DNA of 25,204 nt from a virus: the IMG/VR virus record IMGVR_UViG_3300017739_003719, positions 1-25,204 of that record; one strand, given 5' to 3'. Numbering within the stretch: the first letter of the stretch is position 1; every line of letters begins with the position of its first letter. The notes beneath the pieces were generated by a model. It saw only the letters and a list, made by a program, of their open reading frames with translations. It was not told the DNA's origin and made no database searches. The position numbers and the translations under genes were made by a program. Positions 9,076 to 15,753 of this stretch are shown piece after piece.

Positions 9076-10266
9076 TTATGCCCCACTTGTCATCTTGGCA
9101 CGAATTCTTGATGTAAAATCATCAAAATCAAAATTGCCGTATTTTACGCCAGGATCACTACGATCAGAAGATACATTTTCATGCAAAATAATTCCGTTTG
9201 CATCAGGAGATATATTGTATTTCATACACAATTCGGCAACCAGAGTTGTACATGCGTCTATCATTTCTTCACTATACATAAAACCATATCCATCTCCAGC
9301 AGTACCTCTAACCGTCATTGGCTTTCCGCTCCTATCACTATAGTTTACCCTATGTGGGTGTCCAACCATTTCAATACCTATACCGGTCCAGTTATACCCA
9401 GGGCAATGCCATGCAACGTCTTTATCAGGTATGGGATTTGCCACATTGCCGCCACCATCAACAGAATAATGCCAAGAGGCAGATCTCCCATCAGCACCGC
9501 TAAAAAGATATCTATTTAAAGACTCGTTTGTGCCTCTGGGCCAGTTTTGTCCGGCAGATGAGTGAAGGACAACATGCTTTATTTGATTGAAATTGACCCT
9601 ATCTGCTTGGCGTAATTGATAAGGAAAAAGATTTAAATAACCCCTGCCGCCAACGCCACCGCCTGTCGAGGGGGTTAAAACTGTTCCTGTAGAGATGGCT
9701 TTTTGCACTAATTCTGATAGTTTACCATCATCACAACCAACCGCTCCAGGGATTCCCAATTGTGCAGACTTGATCTCTGTTGGAGTAGCTATAGAAACAA
9801 AAATACCAGTTTTGAGATTTGGTATTCTTCTTCCTTCAATAACTGTAAAAGCAAACTTTACTCTTACAATCGTATTTTTTTTCAACAAGTCGGCGCTAGC
9901 TCCTGTAATTACAAACTTTGTATGATTACGGACAACACTTTGCAAAGTTACACCAGAGTCTTTAATTTTTTGATAGTCTGTAGGGCTGCAGGGATTAAGT
10001 AAAAAATCATGTGGAGTGTAAACAGAGCTTTCAGCATTCACTGGGGCCAAAGCTCTTGCAAAAAATTCTGTTGCATACTCATAACCAGCAACCAAACCAA
10101 ACAGCCAATCAGCAGCCTTATCTCTAGTTGCCTTTGCAGGCAGAACTTCAAGTACTACTGCGTAGTATTCTTCTGCCAGAGCATCACCATTATAAAATGA
10201 ATCAAAGACCTTTTTTAAAGAGTTATATCCATTATTGGTTCCATATACCTCATTGGGATCAGGCAT
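9076..10266 (-). CDS. Tail-associated N-acetylmuramoyl-L-alanine amidase (amidase_2/PGRP fold) with N-terminal structural domain
   Basis: A 396-residue protein. The C-terminal half (about 208-390) is a zinc amidase of the amidase_2 / peptidoglycan-recognition fold, which cuts the bond between MurNAc and L-Ala. Seen directly: H235 in H-V-V-L-H-S-S-A-G, W-H-Y at 265-267 (the Tyr position of the family), H287 in A-W-H-C-P-G, E299 in G-I-E-M-V-G, and H362 in L-H-E-N with D371 in the D-R-S-D-P-G end motif. These match the T7-lysozyme-type zinc ligands H, H and C/D. The first 175 residues are not part of the amidase. They end in a beta-rich OB-like stretch (about 130-165) and a Gly-rich hinge at 200-208. 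The fused N-domain and the location among baseplate genes suggest a virion enzyme that helps the tail cross the cell wall rather than a free endolysin. It overlaps the upstream gene by 8 bp. Confidence 0.85.
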   Translation of the reverse strand: MPDPNEVYGTNNGYNSLKKVFDSFYNGDALAEEYYAVVLEVLPAKATRDKAADWLFGLVAGYEYATEFFARALAPVNAESSVYTPHDFLLNPCSPTDYQKIKDSGVTLQSVVRNHTKFVITGASADLLKKNTIVRVKFAFTVIEGRRIPNLKTGIFVSIATPTEIKSAQLGIPGAVGCDDGKLSELVQKAISTGTVLTPSTGGGVGGRGYLNLFPYQLRQADRVNFNQIKHVVLHSSAGQNWPRGTNESLNRYLFSGADGRSASWHYSVDGGGNVANPIPDKDVAWHCPGYNWTGIGIEMVGHPHRVNYSDRSGKPMTVRGTAGDGYGFMYSEEMIDACTTLVAELCMKYNISPDANGIILHENVSSDRSDPGVKYGNFDFDDFTSRIRAKMTSGA

Positions 10267-10549
10267 CTTGTTTACCCTGAATCATATCAAATAGTTCATC
10301 TTTATCAGCGAGGCTAAGGCCTTGCTCTTTGCTTTCTTTTTGTTTTAGCCCAATAATTTTTACAAGCTGTTCGTTGGAGCGCTGTAGGGTTTCGATGTGC
10401 TTTGCAGCCACAGGAGACAGGCTCCTGTTCGATTGAGGGTCGGTGGCTATCTGTGTAGCTATCTCATTTAGGAACTCTCTAGCGAGCTTCCTGTCACCTC
10501 TAATGTTATCTAAAGCTTCATCTACTAACTTATCTACATCTTTACTCAT
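10259..10549 (-). CDS. Small helical phage protein of unknown function
   Basis: A 96-residue, almost wholly helical, charged protein. The frame could begin one codon earlier at a TTG, but the ATG at 10549 is preferred because AGGA sits 8 bases before it. It has no transmembrane segment, no Cys, and a short coiled-coil-like stretch at about 48-75. I do not recognise a family. It overlaps the sigma factor gene upstream by 8 bp and the amidase downstream by 8 bp, so it is translated from the same message as both. The position between late sigma factor and virion genes would fit a small transcription or assembly helper, but nothing in the sequence shows this. Confidence 0.6.
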   Translation of the reverse strand: MSKDVDKLVDEALDNIRGDRKLAREFLNEIATQIATDPQSNRSLSPVAAKHIETLQRSNEQLVKIIGLKQKESKEQGLSLADKDELFDMIQGKQDA

Positions 10550-11240
10550 CAAGCCAGTCCTGTTTAAAAGTAGAGTATTTCTCTCTAAACTTGTTTAAAG
10601 AGTTGACCACTTGTTTGGTGTTTAGTCCGGTCAACTCTCTAAGGTACAAGTAAATAGCTTTTTTATTAAAAATTTCAATGTCTTCCTTGCTCTCAAAAAG
10701 AACGATAATTGCCTTATATACTTTCTGGTCGTTGTCTTTCATGTCGGAAACATCCCAGCCTCGTATCTCTTTGTAGAAGGCTGTCCAAAACTCATTTTGT
10801 ATTTGGTCCTCTATAAGAGTTTGTTGTGTAGATAGATACTCTTGCTCAATTGATTTTGCTACATTGTCATAATCTACTTCACGTTTGTTTTTCTTTTGCT
10901 GTTTCTTGACCTTGTGTATAAACCAGTTCTTAGTAATAACTGAAAAATAAGAAAACGCTTTAGAGCCTTTATCTTTATTGTACTTGTCAAGTATTGTAAC
11001 AAGCCAGATCTTACACTCATCCCTGAGCATGTCTATATTGGGTAAGGTTGTAAACTTAAACGTAAAAACGATTTTATCGACCATCTCGCCTATGGCGGGG
11101 CCGATTAGGGTTTGGTATAACTCTGACTTTCTTCTAGGGCATTGTGATGCAACATACTCCAAAATGGCATCTTCATGGACCTGTGTAAAGTAGTTATTCT
11201 TGGTCTTCTTCCGACGCTTCCTCTTCAGAGCTTGATTCAT
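10542..11240 (-). CDS. gp55: RNA polymerase sigma factor for late transcription, T4 gp55-like
   Basis: A 232-residue protein with a lysine/arginine-rich N-terminus. Its core resembles sigma region 2 as found in gp55 of T4 and marine T4-like phages: an I-D-M-L-R-D-E-C helix at about 69-76, then D-K-Y-N-K-D-K-G-S-K-A-F-S-Y-F-S at about 85-100, followed by V-I-T-K-N-W-F (101-107). The A-F-S-Y-F motif with the following W is the hallmark of region 2 in this group. The C-terminal part (about 150-232) is helical and lacks an evident sigma region 4, as expected for gp55, which needs the clamp and gp33-type co-activators to recognise late promoters. It sits directly upstream of the virion genes it would be expected to activate. 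Start ATG at 11240 follows GGAAGAAATAG, inside the end of the preceding gene (47 bp overlap). Confidence 0.85.
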   Translation of the reverse strand: MNQALKRKRRKKTKNNYFTQVHEDAILEYVASQCPRRKSELYQTLIGPAIGEMVDKIVFTFKFTTLPNIDMLRDECKIWLVTILDKYNKDKGSKAFSYFSVITKNWFIHKVKKQQKKNKREVDYDNVAKSIEQEYLSTQQTLIEDQIQNEFWTAFYKEIRGWDVSDMKDNDQKVYKAIIVLFESKEDIEIFNKKAIYLYLRELTGLNTKQVVNSLNKFREKYSTFKQDWLDE

Positions 11241-11535
11241 CTATTTCTTCCTTATTTGTTAAATCATAAATATATTCAAATGTGTCTAGTTGTTCTTTGT
11301 AAGAACGTGCGTGATCCATAAGGCCCTGTAAGGTTTCGTCACCATAAAAAGACTCAAGGCCATAAACAGAAGAGACATGAGCCGAAAAAGCGCCGGTCAT
11401 ATCTCTTAAGTCTTCCATCTCTTCAGAGAAGGAAACGAGTCTAGAAAGAGCGGATCTGAGGTAGATAAAAAGTCCTACATTGATAATTGTTGATATAAAA
11501 CTTACACATATTAAAACAATTTCAAGACGACTCAT
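11194..11535 (-). CDS. Small single-pass membrane protein of unknown function
   Basis: A 113-residue protein with one clear N-terminal hydrophobic helix at about 5-26 (I-V-L-I-C-V-S-F-I-S-T-I-I-N-V). A helical, coiled-coil-prone cytoplasmic-type domain follows (about 30-95), then a Glu/Ser-rich acidic tail. The segment L-E-S-F-Y-G-D-E-T-L-Q-G-L at about 61-73 resembles, from memory, a small conserved protein of marine T4-like phages without known function; I cannot verify that here. The start ATG is preceded by GAGGAAACAT. Its 3' end overlaps the sigma factor gene by 47 bp in another frame, and its 5' end overlaps the zinc-ribbon gene by 14 bp. It is not a recognisable holin, because it has only one membrane segment and a long soluble tail. 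Confidence 0.7.
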   Translation of the reverse strand: MSRLEIVLICVSFISTIINVGLFIYLRSALSRLVSFSEEMEDLRDMTGAFSAHVSSVYGLESFYGDETLQGLMDHARSYKEQLDTFEYIYDLTNKEEIDESSSEEEASEEDQE

Positions 11536-11785
11536 ATGTTTCCTCGCTGCTTTCTTTTTTCATGTCTTTTAGAAGCTCTCTGTTGGCCTCTATGTACTCT
11601 TTGGTTTTAGTGCCGGCCTTCTCCTCCACATCAACAGTAGAGGTCTTAGGAATGTAAGCACGGCCCACCAACTTGTTGTAAGTAGCCCCGCCGCAAACAG
11701 GACACAAATCTAAAGTATCAGAAAAGCCATGGAAATGAACGTCCGCATGGCCACAGCACTCACATTCATAAGGGTATCTAGGCAT
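11522..11785 (-). CDS. Zinc-ribbon protein, FmdB-like putative regulator
   Basis: An 87-residue protein beginning M-P-R-Y-P-Y-E-C, the typical opening of FmdB-type zinc ribbons. Four metal-ligand cysteines are visible as C8-x2-C11 and C28-x2-C31 (C-P-V-C-G-G). The rest is a Lys/Glu-rich tail with no other motif. Members are usually annotated as putative regulatory proteins, but their action is poorly known, so a role in transcription or protein-nucleic acid contact is only an inference. The frame can be extended one codon to a GTG, but the ATG at 11785 gives the common TGATG stop/start overlap with the upstream gene and is preferred. It lies among small genes just before the late sigma factor. 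Confidence 0.75.
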   Translation of the reverse strand: MPRYPYECECCGHADVHFHGFSDTLDLCPVCGGATYNKLVGRAYIPKTSTVDVEEKAGTKTKEYIEANRELLKDMKKESSEETYESS

Positions 11786-12012
11786 CACTTCACCATGTTA
11801 AGTAGATCTTTTTCAGTAATCTTGTTCTCGTTAGATACTCTAACTGTTGGGGGATTTCTGACGACTAAACCGTCAGTTGTTTCAACAAGCTCAAAGCTCC
11901 GAAGAATTGGAACAATATCCAACTCATTTAGTAGTGATTCTTGTAATGCCATCATAATTGAACCAAGTGCTTGGTTTGATAGCTTATGTGCCCTCTCAAT
12001 AGTTTCTTCCAT
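11785..12012 (-). CDS. Hypothetical 75-residue protein
   Basis: A short acidic-to-neutral protein with a helical first half and a short strand pattern near 40-60 that includes N-P-P-T-V-R-V. It has no cysteine, membrane segment or known motif, and I do not recognise the family. The ATG at 12012 is supported by an AAAGGA Shine-Dalgarno 8 bases upstream. It overlaps the end of the epimerase gene by 17 bp and is coupled to the zinc-ribbon gene by a TGATG junction. These features support it as a real gene. It marks the switch from glycan genes to small regulators. Confidence 0.65.
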   Translation of the reverse strand: MEETIERAHKLSNQALGSIMMALQESLLNELDIVPILRSFELVETTDGLVVRNPPTVRVSNENKITEKDLLNMVK

Positions 12013-12841
12013 TTTCTTTTTCCTTTGTTTTAAAACATAATTCTAGCCCATATTGGATGGGTATTTTTGGCCTCCAGCCAAGAGACATAATTTTTGTATT
12101 ATCAGAAGAAGAGTGCTTAATATCGCCTTTTCTTTCTCTTCTCCCTATCCATACAATATCATGATATCTGTTTATTGTTTCTTTTATTTTATTTAAAGAA
12201 CAAGAAACGCCAGTACCAACATCGAGATATAGGCCATTAAATCTGGATTTATAATTCATGCAAAAAATATTTGCATCAACGATATCATTAACATGTATAA
12301 AATCTCTTGTTTGTGTTCCATCGCCATCTATAAATAATGGCTTTCTTTGTCTTATGGCCTCCATCCATGCGCTTATTGCAGTCGAATAAGCACCACCATA
12401 AGGCTGGTCTTCAGAATAAACATTATAATATCTAAGACAAACAGTGTCAAGCCCATAAAGTGAAGAATATAACTTGCACTCTTTTTCTGATAAGAGTTTA
12501 TGCAAACCATATGGAGAAGTTACCCCTTTTCCATCACCGTAAACGGCTGCAGATGAAGAGAATATAACTTTTTTTACGTTATGGTCTTTGGCCCATTGCA
12601 ATAGCACAGAGGTGCCATATGCATTATTTCTAAATGTATTTGCTGGCTGCTCAACCGATCTTTGAACACTAGGGAAAGCAGCTAAATGAAAAACATAATC
12701 ATATGATGTATCTGGTAAATCATATAAAATATCTTTGCCTTCTTTGAGATCAATACCGTGAACTACGTTAATCCCATCGTTCAGCTTTTCAAACAGCTTA
12801 CTACCAATATAGCCCTTATGGCCTGTTATTAAGATTTTCAT
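11996..12841 (-). CDS. NAD-dependent sugar epimerase/dehydratase (extended SDR family)
   Basis: A 281-residue protein of the extended short-chain dehydrogenase/reductase family, as in UDP-glucose 4-epimerase and ADP-heptose 6-epimerase. It has the nucleotide-binding G-H-K-G-Y-I-G at 7-13, the H-L-A-A motif at 52-55, catalytic S95-S-S and Y111-x3-K115, then R-Y-Y-N-V-Y (137-142) and G-D-G-x-Q-T-R-D-F-I-H-V (173-184), which contacts the nucleotide sugar. It is shorter than the usual 310-340 residues, mainly in the substrate-binding lobe, so the substrate cannot be read from sequence. It would act on a nucleotide sugar made by the nucleotidyltransferase three genes upstream. It shares an ATGA overlap with the GDPD-like gene. 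The coding sequence also contains an exact sigma70 consensus (reported separately). Confidence 0.9.
   Translation of the reverse strand: MKILITGHKGYIGSKLFEKLNDGINVVHGIDLKEGKDILYDLPDTSYDYVFHLAAFPSVQRSVEQPANTFRNNAYGTSVLLQWAKDHNVKKVIFSSSAAVYGDGKGVTSPYGLHKLLSEKECKLYSSLYGLDTVCLRYYNVYSEDQPYGGAYSTAISAWMEAIRQRKPLFIDGDGTQTRDFIHVNDIVDANIFCMNYKSRFNGLYLDVGTGVSCSLNKIKETINRYHDIVWIGRRERKGDIKHSSSDNTKIMSLGWRPKIPIQYGLELCFKTKEKENGRNY
12422..12450 (-). promoter_or_regulatory. Exact sigma70 consensus inside the epimerase gene (candidate internal promoter)
   Basis: On the minus strand TTGACA (12450-12445) is followed after exactly 17 bases by TATAAT (12427-12422). Both hexamers and the spacing match the bacterial sigma70 consensus. 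The expected start would be near 12415, about 400 bp before the 75-residue gene and the small-regulator/sigma-factor group. The hexamers fall on codons for L-D-T and Y-N of the conserved R-Y-Y-N-V-Y motif, so protein constraint could have produced the match by chance. Confidence 0.4.
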
Positions 12842-13305
12842 GTTAATCTTTTTTTGTAGATTTCAGGAAAATCTGTGCAGACCGCATACCAGTTTCTATT
12901 TTCAGTATTTTCAATCTGCTCTAAAGACAGTGGAGGAATAATACAAGTTGATGGATCTTTAACGTTGGCGTAGTCATGAGCCCAAATTTTACCATTGCTG
13001 GTAATAATAAAAGGCTCAACAGTGTGCCAAAAAAACTTAAAATTAAGGTCGCAGTGGCTAATGAAAAATTCTAGTGCATCAGAATTTTTTGTATGGATCC
13101 AAAGCTTTTCAGCCCTCGCGTGCAGCCATCCAAGCTCGACCTTCCTTTCTGGTTCGTCATGTCCGAGAAATAGCTCGTTATCTACTAGCCATACATCTAT
13201 CTCTACTTCAAAACCCTTATCTATCGCATGATCAATATAATCTTTAGTGTTCTCAAGTTCGCGATTGATCTTATCTGTGTTTCCTCGATGTGAAATTAAA
13301 ATCAT
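12838..13305 (-). CDS. Glycerophosphodiester phosphodiesterase-like protein (GDPD / PI-PLC-like TIM barrel, short)
   Basis: A 155-residue protein opening with M-I-L-I-S-H-R-G-N. The active-site pattern of the GDPD family is visible: H6-R7-G, E-N-T at 18-20, E35-x-D37 (metal ligands), the second catalytic H49 in L-G-H-D, and H71-x-K73 on a later strand. Typical GDPD domains have about 240 residues, so the last strands of the barrel are shortened or absent. Similar short proteins occur in surface-polysaccharide clusters, where the substrate is not clear. A role in cleaving or transferring a glycerol- or polyol-phosphate group on the glycan is inferred. It follows the HAD gene with a TAATG overlap and has a GAGGA Shine-Dalgarno before its ATG. 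It is coupled to the epimerase by ATGA. Confidence 0.75.
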   Translation of the reverse strand: MILISHRGNTDKINRELENTKDYIDHAIDKGFEVEIDVWLVDNELFLGHDEPERKVELGWLHARAEKLWIHTKNSDALEFFISHCDLNFKFFWHTVEPFIITSNGKIWAHDYANVKDPSTCIIPPLSLEQIENTENRNWYAVCTDFPEIYKKRLT

Positions 13306-13622
13306 TATATTTCCTCAATCCTTTTGCTTCTGTCTTCTATAAAAATATCATAGTAAGGTTTATCGCATCGTAGTTTATGATACTTAACACCCCAAGAATC
13401 CAGCTGTTTTTTGGTGAAGTCATGCCAGTCAATGCCACTACGACTCCCTCTGGCTGTCCAATAGACCACCATATGTCCTTGTTCATAGAGCTTATTTACT
13501 TTTGCTATGTTTGTATGATTAGGTATCGCGGTGTTGTAGTCTTTTTTGCCATCCAGTGGTATCTCTCTCTCATAAAAACAAATTGTCTCATCAATATCGA
13601 CAAATATGGTTTTAGTTTTCAT
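13305..13622 (-). CDS. HAD-superfamily phosphatase, small capsule-cluster type
   Basis: A 105-residue HAD-type hydrolase: F-V-D-I-D-E-T with nucleophile D9 and acid D11, motif II in Y-W-T-A-R-G (T56), Lys88 as the motif III candidate, and acidic I-E-D at 95-97 as motif IV. It lacks a large cap domain, like the small polysaccharide-cluster phosphatases that remove phosphate from sugar phosphates. An in-frame start 15 codons earlier is possible, but the ATG at 13622 is chosen because GGAGG stands 7 bases upstream and the alternative would extend into the upstream gene. The 11-bp overlap with the nucleotidyltransferase and the TAATG junction with the GDPD-like gene show one operon. The cassette contains a second HAD domain, in the SIS fusion. 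Confidence 0.85.
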   Translation of the reverse strand: MKTKTIFVDIDETICFYEREIPLDGKKDYNTAIPNHTNIAKVNKLYEQGHMVVYWTARGSRSGIDWHDFTKKQLDSWGVKYHKLRCDKPYYDIFIEDRSKRIEEI

Positions 13623-14430
13623 GATACTTCCTCCAGTACCTGTAACATTCGACTGCATCTTCTTCACTCTTTACTTGTCCAGATGTTAAGATAGTCTTCC
13701 AGGCCTCAAAGCTTTCAACCTCGGCAGGTGTCCCAAAAACAGTCACAAACTCAGTATCAAAGAAGCCAATTCTATAGCCCTGCTCTACTAAAGAGTTATA
13801 GGCCAAAGTAACATAATACTCACCGTTGTAGTTTATATCTTTGCTGATTGAATTCTTGAAGCAATCTTTCATAATTTGGCCAGTTCGGAAGTAATAGGCA
13901 CCAGTAGAAGCGTGCTCACTCATGGGGTCATCCGTGTAGCATTCCTTCTCCTTAATCTCAAGCATCAGATTCCCTTCTGTTTTAAGAAAAGCCATCTTTG
14001 TTGAGTTTAAGGTGTGAGGGTGTAAGCCTGTATGAGTTAAGATACAGCCATCAAGATTATTGTTTTCTAAATGTGCTTCAAACTCTTGCCTGTTCCACAT
14101 AAAAGGATTATCACAGTAGCAAACCATGACAGGCTCTGAGTCGTCTACTAAACCAATAAATGGCATGATAGTGTAAATTGGGCCTTTTTTATGGTTTTGT
14201 ATCTCAAGAACTTTAGCATCAGGTCTAAGAGAGAGTAAAACTTTTTCTATGTTTGTCTTGTTGAGATGCGTGGTGTTACAAATAAATACTATCTCATCCT
14301 TCTCATCAAACATATCCAAAATATATTCTATTATCCTCTTTCCCCCAACATTAATCAATGGCTTAGGCTCTTCATAGCCAGCCTGTACAAACCTGTTGCC
14401 TGTTCCTGCCATTGGGACTAATACTTTCAT
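13612..14430 (-). CDS. Sugar-phosphate nucleotidyltransferase (NTP_transferase family)
   Basis: A 272-residue protein with the Rossmann-like nucleotide-binding start M-A-G-x-G-x-R-F (7-14) and the P-K-P-L motif (23-26) of glucose-1-phosphate thymidylyl-, cytidylyl- and guanylyltransferases. The usual metal-binding D-x-D of the central strand appears as C-Y-C-D-N-P (about 109-114). The family makes a nucleotide sugar from NTP and a sugar 1-phosphate; neither the base nor the sugar can be read from sequence. Length matches the short form, without the C-terminal beta-helix. It has a TAATG coupling with the kinase-aldolase gene upstream. Together with kinase, isomerase, phosphatase and epimerase nearby, it would fill the activation step of a pathway that resembles nucleotide-heptose synthesis in outline. 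Confidence 0.85.
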   Translation of the reverse strand: MKVLVPMAGTGNRFVQAGYEEPKPLINVGGKRIIEYILDMFDEKDEIVFICNTTHLNKTNIEKVLLSLRPDAKVLEIQNHKKGPIYTIMPFIGLVDDSEPVMVCYCDNPFMWNRQEFEAHLENNNLDGCILTHTGLHPHTLNSTKMAFLKTEGNLMLEIKEKECYTDDPMSEHASTGAYYFRTGQIMKDCFKNSISKDINYNGEYYVTLAYNSLVEQGYRIGFFDTEFVTVFGTPAEVESFEAWKTILTSGQVKSEEDAVECYRYWRKYHEN

Positions 14431-15746
14431 TAATTTTGTTTCCTATATTTTTCTGCTTCCATACTGATAAGCTCTTCTGTAAGTCGGCCTGACAGTGGTT
14501 CAGGCTCTAGTGATGCGTCTTTTAAAAGTTGTTTTATGTAGGCATGATACAAAAGATTAGCCTCTTCTAAGACAACAGCATCAGGATAGAGATATGTCTT
14601 GGTTTTTACAGAGCCATGCAAATACTTCTTACATAAGTTATCAAACTTTATTGTGCTCTGCAAGCATTCTTCTAACGTTTTTCTTGAAATAAAAATTCCA
14701 TGATTTTTTAAGAATGTATTTTTATGTCCATTCAAGGATTGGGACAGCTTGTCCCCTGGGGTTGTGTATCCTATTAATTCATGATCTTTAATTATTGTAT
14801 CAAGGATGTGTTTTGTCTGTTTGCATGACAAGACAGCTAACGCATGAAGTGGATGAGTGTGCAGGCAGCAATCACCCATCTTGACGTGACAGGCTATTTC
14901 CATTGATGGTCTTTTCTGGCCTTCAAAAACACTTTTACCATCTAAGGCATAAAAGCCAAACCCTTCAAAGTAGCTAATCTTATCAAAAGAAGAACCAGAT
15001 TCAGTAATGACTATCACATCCTTGAACTTGAAAGATAGATTGCCACCTTTGTTTTGAGTTATAATATCGTTTTTACCTAACTCTTTACTAACTTTTATAA
15101 AGCTGTTTAGCTTGGAGTATAAAGACTTAATATCATTGATTAAAGAAGCTAGGGAAGGATCCGAATAATCAAATGATAAACCTATCTGTCCGTCTGCTTG
15201 CTTTTTAAATCTAATGACCACATCACATACTTGTTTCTGTGGTTTTATAAACCGCTCCTCGTCTATTTTTCTGTTCTCAATTGTTTTAACAATCTGATCG
15301 ATTGTGTAGCCTCTTTTCTTGGAATCTCTAGATATCTTCCATTCATTTTTTAATTCACTATCAACATCTAAGTAAAAAGACAGGTCAGAAATTTGTTGTA
15401 AAGGCCCGTACATGGAGTGCAGGCCCTCATAGATGATATTTTCTTTAGGAGAAATCTTTATAGGCTCAGAGAAAAGACCGGACGCGTGGCTATAAATTGC
15501 TCTATTAATCTCTACGCCCTCTTTCAACGCTGTTAAATGCGCCACCTCTTGCTCTATATTATTGGCTTCAGGATTAAGGTGAGTTATGAACTTCCAGTTC
15601 TCATCCCCTCTTTCCCATTTGTGAGAGTCATCTCCAGAAACTATTAATGATTTTGTATGGCCCAAACAAATAGAGAGAATTTTTGATAATGTTGTTTTAC
15701 CAACTCCAGAGGGACCAGAAACAGAAATAACTTTATTCACTACCAT
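14430..15746 (-). CDS. Bifunctional P-loop kinase (uridine kinase/PRK-like) - class II aldolase
   Basis: A 438-residue fusion. Residues about 4-195 form a P-loop kinase of the uridine kinase/phosphoribulokinase type: Walker A G-P-S-G-V-G-K-T-T at 11-19, acidic G-D-D at 38-40, Y-E-G-L at 106-109, and R-D-x-K-K-R-G at 140-146. Residues about 205-405 form a class II aldolase/adducin domain: G-G-N-L-S at 234-238, zinc ligands H296-x-H298 in H-T-H-P-L-H-A-L, and H349 in K-N-H-G-I-F. Family knowledge predicts phosphorylation of a polyol or sugar and aldol cleavage or formation of a sugar phosphate or keto-acid. The ATG at 15746 has an A-G-G only 2-3 bases upstream; the GTG at 15740 is better spaced (7 bases from AAAGGA) and may be the true start. 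The 3' end couples by TAATG to the nucleotidyltransferase. Confidence 0.85.
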   Translation of the reverse strand: MVVNKVISVSGPSGVGKTTLSKILSICLGHTKSLIVSGDDSHKWERGDENWKFITHLNPEANNIEQEVAHLTALKEGVEINRAIYSHASGLFSEPIKISPKENIIYEGLHSMYGPLQQISDLSFYLDVDSELKNEWKISRDSKKRGYTIDQIVKTIENRKIDEERFIKPQKQVCDVVIRFKKQADGQIGLSFDYSDPSLASLINDIKSLYSKLNSFIKVSKELGKNDIITQNKGGNLSFKFKDVIVITESGSSFDKISYFEGFGFYALDGKSVFEGQKRPSMEIACHVKMGDCCLHTHPLHALAVLSCKQTKHILDTIIKDHELIGYTTPGDKLSQSLNGHKNTFLKNHGIFISRKTLEECLQSTIKFDNLCKKYLHGSVKTKTYLYPDAVVLEEANLLYHAYIKQLLKDASLEPEPLSGRLTEELISMEAEKYRKQN

Positions 15747-15753
15747 ATCCTTT

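Noticed and set aside
8861-9343. A 160-codon open frame on the plus strand, and many shorter ones opposite the minus-strand genes.
   Set aside because: They lie opposite well-supported genes, have no recognisable motifs, and reflect the codon pattern of the minus strand.
11194-11535. One-helix membrane protein as a holin.
   Set aside because: It has a single membrane segment with a long acidic soluble tail and sits next to the sigma factor, not beside a lysis gene.
12330-12337. TATAAATA, the T4-type late promoter core.
   Set aside because: It is on the plus strand, where no gene follows. By eye I found no exact copy on the minus strand ahead of the structural genes.
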